From: Cylindrodendrum hubeiense
Taxonomy: Eukaryota; Ascomycota; Sordariomycetes; Hypocreales; Nectriaceae
Direction of reading: 5' to 3'
Assembly (NCBI GenBank): GCA_014621425.1
Contig: JAANBB010000104.1
Location: 42,023 to 106,022, forward strand
Length of the DNA stretch: 64,000 nucleotides
A program made the translations under genes and the position numbers. The notes beneath the pieces were generated by a model. That model did not search any database. It had not been told where the DNA came from and worked only from the letters and a program-made list of their open reading frames with translations. Below, in pieces: positions 58,407 to 64,000 of this stretch. Numbering within the stretch: position 1 is the first letter of the stretch; every line of letters starts with the position of its first letter.

Positions 58407-60193
58407 ATGCCCTACCGGCTGGATACACACGTTCTAACTGTGGATGCAAACGTCATCCACAAGGTTGATACTGGCAATCCCGCCAACCTCTATAGCATGT
58501 GGACTGGTAAGTGCATTACTCCCGGCAGCTGTTTGCCACTTGCCCTTGACGCTGACCAACGAGAATAGTCTTCTCTCGATGCGCAGATTCCGTCGAACAA
58601 GGCCGAAGACTAGAGAACCTCAGCTGGCGACTTTGGCAACGCGAGACCTTTGTCGTCGACAACGATCGCAAGAACGCCTCCAACAACACCTCCCCCCAAA
58701 CTCTCCCTCAGAACATCCCCTCCGAGATCCGGATACCCGACCTTCCCCAACTATCTGGCAGTGTTGAGTCTCTCGCCGACGAGGAGGCCGTTGACTTCAC
58801 TTCCGTCTCAGCACCCCTTGAGATCTGCCGGCCTAGGATACGCCGCCAAGATTCGTGCACCAGCAGCCGAAGCAAGCGAGAACGACACATCAGCTCTGAC
58901 GACTTTGAGAAGATGATTGTCTCCATCGTCAAGGACAAGGGTCCTTTGTCGGCACCGCCACACATCTCCCCCGTGGTTGCTCCTCTTAAGGAGTCGCTCC
59001 CTGCGCCACCCGCCTTCGAGCGCTCCGGCTCCACCACTACCGAGTCACAGTCGCCTTCCAAGTCGATTAGCGACCGCTCAGAGGCATCACCAGAGCCTTC
59101 TCCCATGACGCCTTCGTGCACTACCGTTGTCCGCGGCTTTTCGCCCTCACAGATTCCCGTTCCTCGAACCATCCCCAGCGCCGTCCAGTGCGCCGCATCG
59201 GACATGATCCCTGAGCCCACCTCCTCTCCTGCTCCCAAGCCTGTGCAATCCAAGAAGCAGCCTCCCAGGTTCACTCTTGGTGGCGCGTCTTTTTCCTCAA
59301 CCGAACAGGAACAGAGCCTTGACAACCACAAGCCAATCATCCCCATTGTCAAGAAGGCAATGTTTCAAATTGGCGGCTCTTCTGAGGAGGATGGTTCGCT
59401 CAAGAGCGCCCTCGCCTCTTCACGACCTAGCTCTCTTCTCTCACCCCAAAAGAAGCAGGCATCCTTCAGCACCAACGTCATGACCCACACCATCGAGGAC
59501 GAGGCCGCCGTGGATTCCGACACTGACTACATTGACGAGAGTGCCATTGACGACGATGACGAGGACTCGTCTGATTGGGAAGACTCCGTCGAGGACAGCG
59601 GCAAATCTAGCGTGGATGACAAGTTCTTCCAGCGAGTCGACTCTAAGCCTAACCTCACTTCTCGACGATCTCTCATCACTCTCATGCTGGCTAAGAACGA
59701 TCGCGCGCGGACCCTGGGTAACCATGCCTCACAATCCACCTCGGCCATTCCTCGGTCGCGCATGGCCCCCAATGGCCCCTCTCTGGGAGGCTCACCCAAC
59801 GATTCAGACGAGGCGCCATTGATGATGAAGGGCATGCGCCAGCCTACCCTCAAGCCCATCCACGAGATCCCTCGATCCAACGCTCAGCCCATTGCCAACC
59901 AGGCCGGCCATGTTAAAGGCCAGGCTGCTCTGTCGCCGCGCACTACGCGCCGCAACATGCTCGCAACCGAGCTAACTGAGTCTCTCCGTCGCCACCTTCT
60001 CTGGGAGCGACAGCAGAAGTCGTCTACGGCCAATGCGGTCCTCAAGCGACGCCACACCTCGCATGATGTGGCCAACCTCAAACAATACCCTGAGCAGTCC
60101 TGCATCAAGACTAGCGAAGATGTCAACGCTAGTAGCTGGAACCAGTACTTCTCCAAGGAGGCCAGCAACGGATATCACTCTAAGGGCTGGTAA
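58407..60193 (+). CDS. AreA_GATA-like (former DUF1752) / DUF3295 regulatory protein
   Basis: Two exons, 58407-58506 and 58569-60193, flank a 62-bp intron (GTAAGT, branch CTGAC) and give 574 residues. Residues about 25-60 (NPANLYSMWTVFSRC, then EQGRRLENLSWRLWQRE) are the short N-terminal module known as AreA_GATA/DUF1752. The rest is Ser/Pro-rich with an acidic block (DDDDEDSSDWEDSVEDS), SLITLMLAKND, and a C-terminal TRRNMLATELTESLRRHLLWE plus KRRHTSHDVANL segment typical of DUF3295. Such proteins are fungal nuclear or signalling regulators, some annotated with nitrogen control. There is no real GATA zinc finger, so DNA binding is unlikely from this sequence. Exact function is unknown. Confidence 0.85.
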
Positions 60194-61234
60194 AGAACGA
60201 CCAGACACTATTACATCATGATACCCCCGGATAACAACCACACACATATCGACAGCTTATACCCCTACGCGGAACTCATTTGGCACGGCCTCTGGAGAGG
60301 CCTGCCGTGTACATTTGGGCGGCGCATGAGACGGCATCTCACGAAGCATTAAGCGTTTTCTTCAAGCTGCATTTGCAGCCCGTTACGAAATTACCATAAT
60401 CAGACAAGGCCTACGAGGCCTTCATTGTTTGATTACGATGCGAGTCGGTTTCCATCATTTTACCGGACTTTTGATTGTTTTTTCTTTTACACTCATGGCG
60501 GCGTTTTCAACGTATGATACCATGGTCTCATCACTCGGCCTCATTGGCCCGGATCATTTCATGTGCGATTTGATTTTTTTATTCATTAGTTATCACAAGC
60601 TCAGGGCAATGGTAGTGTGTACTCTAGTTACGACGAAGACGCGAGGACCGAGGGCAACCTTGGGAGGGGCTGCGGAGCATTATGGAGCCTGCGATTTTTT
60701 TTGCACGCGGAGTCGAAGATGAAGCAAGCGAGGCGGCGAAGACAAAAGTGGAGAGGCCGAGAAAAGCACCAAGATGGGGAGCAGGAGGCTGGGAGGGGCA
60801 AGTCTCGGGGCCTCGTGGAGATGAAGGGATGTTGAACGCGGTTCCAAAAGAAAGGAAAAAAACGAGCAGTCGAGAACTAAAAAAAAAATCGCAAAAGGCG
60901 AATGTCCATGAAAAGAGCTTTTCCAAAAACATGAATAAAATTCAACGTTAGAGATTCAAAACAAACCCTGATATCCTTGCCGCAAAGTGACCTCTGTGAT
61001 GTATCATTTGTCTTGGGCGATGAGCTACTACGTACATGTACAGTGACGATGATTCTGTGGGAGCGGTTGCACCGTAGCAGTCAGCGGCTGTAAGCCGCAG
61101 TGGGTGGTGAGCGATGACGTGCATTGATGGTCATAGGCTGGGATTCATGGCTTTGTGGTCTCGAGCGCAAGGGTGCCTCGGACGGCCCGTGACCAGTGCA
61201 AGGTGAAGATTCAGTTGTCGTGCATTGGACAGAG

Positions 61235-61286
61235 GTATTAGGAACCAGTATTAGGAACCGGTATTAGGAACCGGTACGAGGAACCC
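61235..61286. repeat. 13-bp tandem repeat, four units
   Basis: The unit GTATTAGGAACCG is repeated four times. The first unit ends in A and the last is degenerate. Confidence 0.9.
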
Positions 61287-61990
61287 TGGATATCGCGCTG
61301 TGCTTCCCACCTATGGTGGTCGTTGCATGTTGGCGAGGTCACATCTCCACCACGGCCAACACGCTGCACAGGGCGGCGGAGCCCATATCAGTTGTTGAGT
61401 CACTGGGTCGAACTCTGATGGGCGATGGGCACCTGGTGTATGACTCTACCATGCATAGGTCAGGTACCTACCTGTAGGTAGTGTATTGGGCCGGTCACTT
61501 GCATTGGCCTTGGCCTTGGGAGGAGCCCGGCCTTGGGAGGAGCCCAGCCCTGCAACGCAACGGCGGCGTTGGCGCTCTGGTTGGCGCTGGGTCGTCGTCG
61601 GCAAAGGCCGCAAACCCAGAGGCGACGGCGGTGAAGGCCCAAACAGGGAAGAGAGGGATAAACGACAGGTCCCCGGTCCTCAGCGGTCGTCGCGCGTGCA
61701 AATAGCTGGGTCTGGGTTGGAGGACGGGGCAGGGGCATGGGCAAGTTCTGGAGCCCTCGTGGAGTAATGGGAATGTGGTATCTCGTACGGAGCAATGGCA
61801 GGGCATGTTAGTTGAAGTTTAGCATAGTGGGAGTTGGGTGCAGGCCCAGGCCTGGGGGTCTGGAACGTAAGGAATACGATGCTGGATTTGTCAACCTGAC
61901 GATTGGCACTAGGAGATCTGCTTGGCATGGCCGAGCCGATGCAGATGTGACAGTTGGAATTGGAGAATATGACAATTCCGCCATGGAGAT

Positions 61991-62034
61991 GAGATGGAGA
62001 CGAGATGGAGACGCGATGGAGGCGAGATGGAGAC
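61991..62034. repeat. 11-bp tandem repeat, four units
   Basis: The unit GAGATGGAGAC is repeated four times, the third with two changes. Confidence 0.9.
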
Positions 62035-63666
62035 GGCGGAAATGGGGTTACAGAGCACAGACTGAACACTGCACCGTTGATCCGTTGGTCTTACGGGGGT
62101 GAGGCTGTCGCTGACACTGGCCCCATCGTCGCCATTGATTGGATCGCATCACTCAACCCCATCGCGTGGTCCATTGTCCATTGTGGCCCATCGCATCTCG
62201 GCATCGGCATCGCATCGGGGACACCTCATCCTCCCAATGTCGCCGGCCTAATGAACACAAGTCGAGTCCCCGCTCCCGCCTCCGTGGTTCGGTCCTTCGG
62301 TGGTTCGGAGCACGTCTGCTAGGGGTCCTCGATCCTGGATCCTGGATGCAATTCATTGGCACCTGTGTGCGGCGCAGCAAACCACCTAGCCACCACCTCC
62401 ATCATCGAGCATTGGTTTTGGTCACGGGGTCACGACGACCACCACGTCTTCGCCGACGGGGCTGTGGCTGATTCCACACGGCGTTTTCTGGTCCGCGTCT
62501 GGGCGGCCTCGCCAATGCCTGATACTACGCACTGCTTCGGGCAACGATGATCAGCGCGTCTAGCCACGCGGAACCGTAAGAAACGTTCTCGATGGAACCA
62601 AGCGTGCAAACGCGATACCATCCTCGGAACAAATGCCGACGGTCCATTTGTTCTGTTTCGTGTTCTACAGATGAACGCGTCGTCGTCTGAACCACAGCCA
62701 AAAGATCTACGAGTCGCTCCGCAGTAATGCCATAGAAGGACCATCAAAACTGGGCCCTTCCATGTGGTGTCCGAGTTCCCAGCATGGTCCGGAGTGTTCG
62801 CCCACATCCCAAGGCTCAGACTCGGGGTCCCCAGAGCCGGATGCCAGGACAGGTCCCCGTGCGACATTGACCTTTGCGCGGCGTCCCATAGGCCGCACAC
62901 CCTGCCCTGGAGTAAAAACCTCACCTCTCTCACATGCTCATACGCAAGGCTGGGGGGTAGATGGTGGCGGCGGTTATGGATCGGCAATATTGCGGAGCCG
63001 CACTGAGCACGAGGGGCATGGCGCTCTGGGCTTCTCTTTTTGCTTCCACTGGAACCGCGCTCAGATCCCCACACGCCCTTTCGCCTCCGCGAGGGAGACG
63101 CTGAGGGGGGAACCAGATGATGGCTGCGTGGGTGGCTGCGACGTCCGCAGCTGGGCTGGCCTCGATGACATCCATCGACGGGTGCCATTACGGTTGGCTG
63201 GGGAGTGTAGTGAGGAAAATATGGGGTAGAAAATCCAAAGAATGCGACGAGTGATGCCCAGCGACCTGCCTGCCGGGACAATGGCAGAATTGGGTTATTC
63301 TTTTCTTTTTTCATGTCGCCTCTTGGATTAAATGCGATCAATTGCATTCGATATCATACTTCGCATAGTTGGTATTTCTCCGGCTGGTTTGAGAGTGGAC
63401 CATACAGGGAGCTCCTGTTGTCCCAAAAAGCAGCCCCGGCAGCGAGAAAACGACGCCACTCCGCTTTAGGCTGATCTGGGGAAACCTGCAGCGTGCGCTT
63501 CCCTAGACGGGTAGGTCACAGCCAAGGCATAGAAGGCACAGAAGGCACAGCAGGCACGCCGCCGCACTGCACCACCCAAGTCCCGCCTGTGCAGCGCAGC
63601 CAAGGACCCTCTGTCGGTAAGGCGCAGGGCCACGCATGGGTTGAAAGAACGGTCAACATTGATTGA

Positions 63667-64000
63667 TTAAATACGTGCGTCTACGGCGTCTGCGCTGGAA
63701 AATACCAAAGTGGGATCAATGAGTGCTTGCCTGAGGGCATCCCCACGCATGCTCCTCAATTTCTCCTCACTTGAGGCCCATTCCACCCCGCAGATCTCGT
63801 CAATGTTGATGGCCTCGAGCCACGTCCCGTGAGGTGAGAACTCCCCTCTGCACTCGGACATGTCACCGCGGCGTTGCGTGTGACCTGTTTTCCGGCGGGG
63901 GCGCGTCCTTTTTTGCTTTTCCGACTGCTTTTTGCTGGTCCCCTTCCCTGGCGGCGGGATCGAGGAAGGAAAGACAAATGGGGGACGGCGTAGTCTAACC
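63667..64000 (-). other. Possible 3' end of a gene entering from the right edge
   Basis: Two short minus-strand stretches could join: one open from the right edge with a Lys/Arg/Ser-rich KSSRKSKKGRAPAGKQ, and one of about 60 codons (63667-63861) with WLEAINIDEICGVEWASSEE and ending DAVDARI. A GT immediately after KQ and an AG near 63845 would allow a 40-bp-class intron. I do not recognise the protein, so this is a weak call. Confidence 0.2.

Larger units (their letters stand above)
60194..63666. other. Intergenic, 3.5 kb, with tandem repeats
   Basis: The 3' flank of the preceding gene is AT-rich to about 60960. The rest is GC-rich with tandem repeats at 61235 and 61991. A 305-codon minus frame (62430-63347) looks like chance coding potential. 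Confidence 0.45.

Noticed and set aside
62430..63347. 305-codon minus-strand frame
   Set aside because: It has no recognisable domain, has irregular composition rich in Arg/Ser/His/Trp, and overlaps other long frames, as expected by chance in GC-rich DNA.

Overview
The window is nuclear DNA of a filamentous ascomycete. The evidence is short spliceosomal introns (mostly 48-80 bp, GTRNGT donors, CTAAC/CTGAC branch sites), both-strand single-gene transcription units, a fungal CWH43, a fused two-domain phosphofructokinase, a HET-domain gene, and decayed genes with C:G-to-T:A stop codons of the RIP type. The closest family feel is Sordariomycetes, probably Hypocreales. That is my judgement from protein wording, not from a search. 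I saw no tRNA, rRNA or CRISPR array.

Layout. 0-8.3 kb is a dense housekeeping block: a 5'-truncated zinc-finger/protease-like gene (+), a CUE3/ASCC2-type gene (-) whose stop codon lies 1 bp from its neighbour's, ribosomal protein uS10/RPS20 (+), and the CCCH/FG nucleoporin NUP42 (-). 8.3-18.5 kb is accessory: a HET-domain gene, an uncharacterised gene flanked by GGGGCCA-rich repeats, and a C2H2 gene with an unresolved start. 18.5-27.4 kb holds a five-exon cytochrome P450 (-), CWH43 (-) and UTP6 (+, divergent from CWH43). UTP6 is followed by a diverged tandem copy of its own 3' end. After about 5 kb without a convincing gene come an ARID/polyQ SWI1-like gene (+) and importin-beta KAP95 (-), which are convergent.

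38.7-50.9 kb is gene-poor. It carries a decayed, internally deleted 2-isopropylmalate synthase pseudogene, a DUF8035-type RS-rich gene, and a ruined NB-ARC (NLR-like) fragment. PFK (-) follows at 50.9-53.4 kb. After 5 kb of GC-rich non-coding DNA comes an AreA_GATA/DUF3295-type gene (+, 58.4-60.2 kb). The last 3.8 kb holds tandem repeats and possibly the 3' end of a gene entering from the right.

The genes do not form a pathway cluster. They are a normal chromosomal series (translation, ribosome rescue, nuclear transport, ribosome biogenesis, GPI-anchor remodelling, glycolysis, chromatin) with accessory and decaying islands between them. Exon boundaries are my own splice reading, checked by frame continuity. 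The most distinctive signals are the 3'-end duplication at UTP6, the RIP-like LEU4 and NLR relics, the GGGGCCA repeat family, and the zinc-finger plus protease-like architecture at the left edge.
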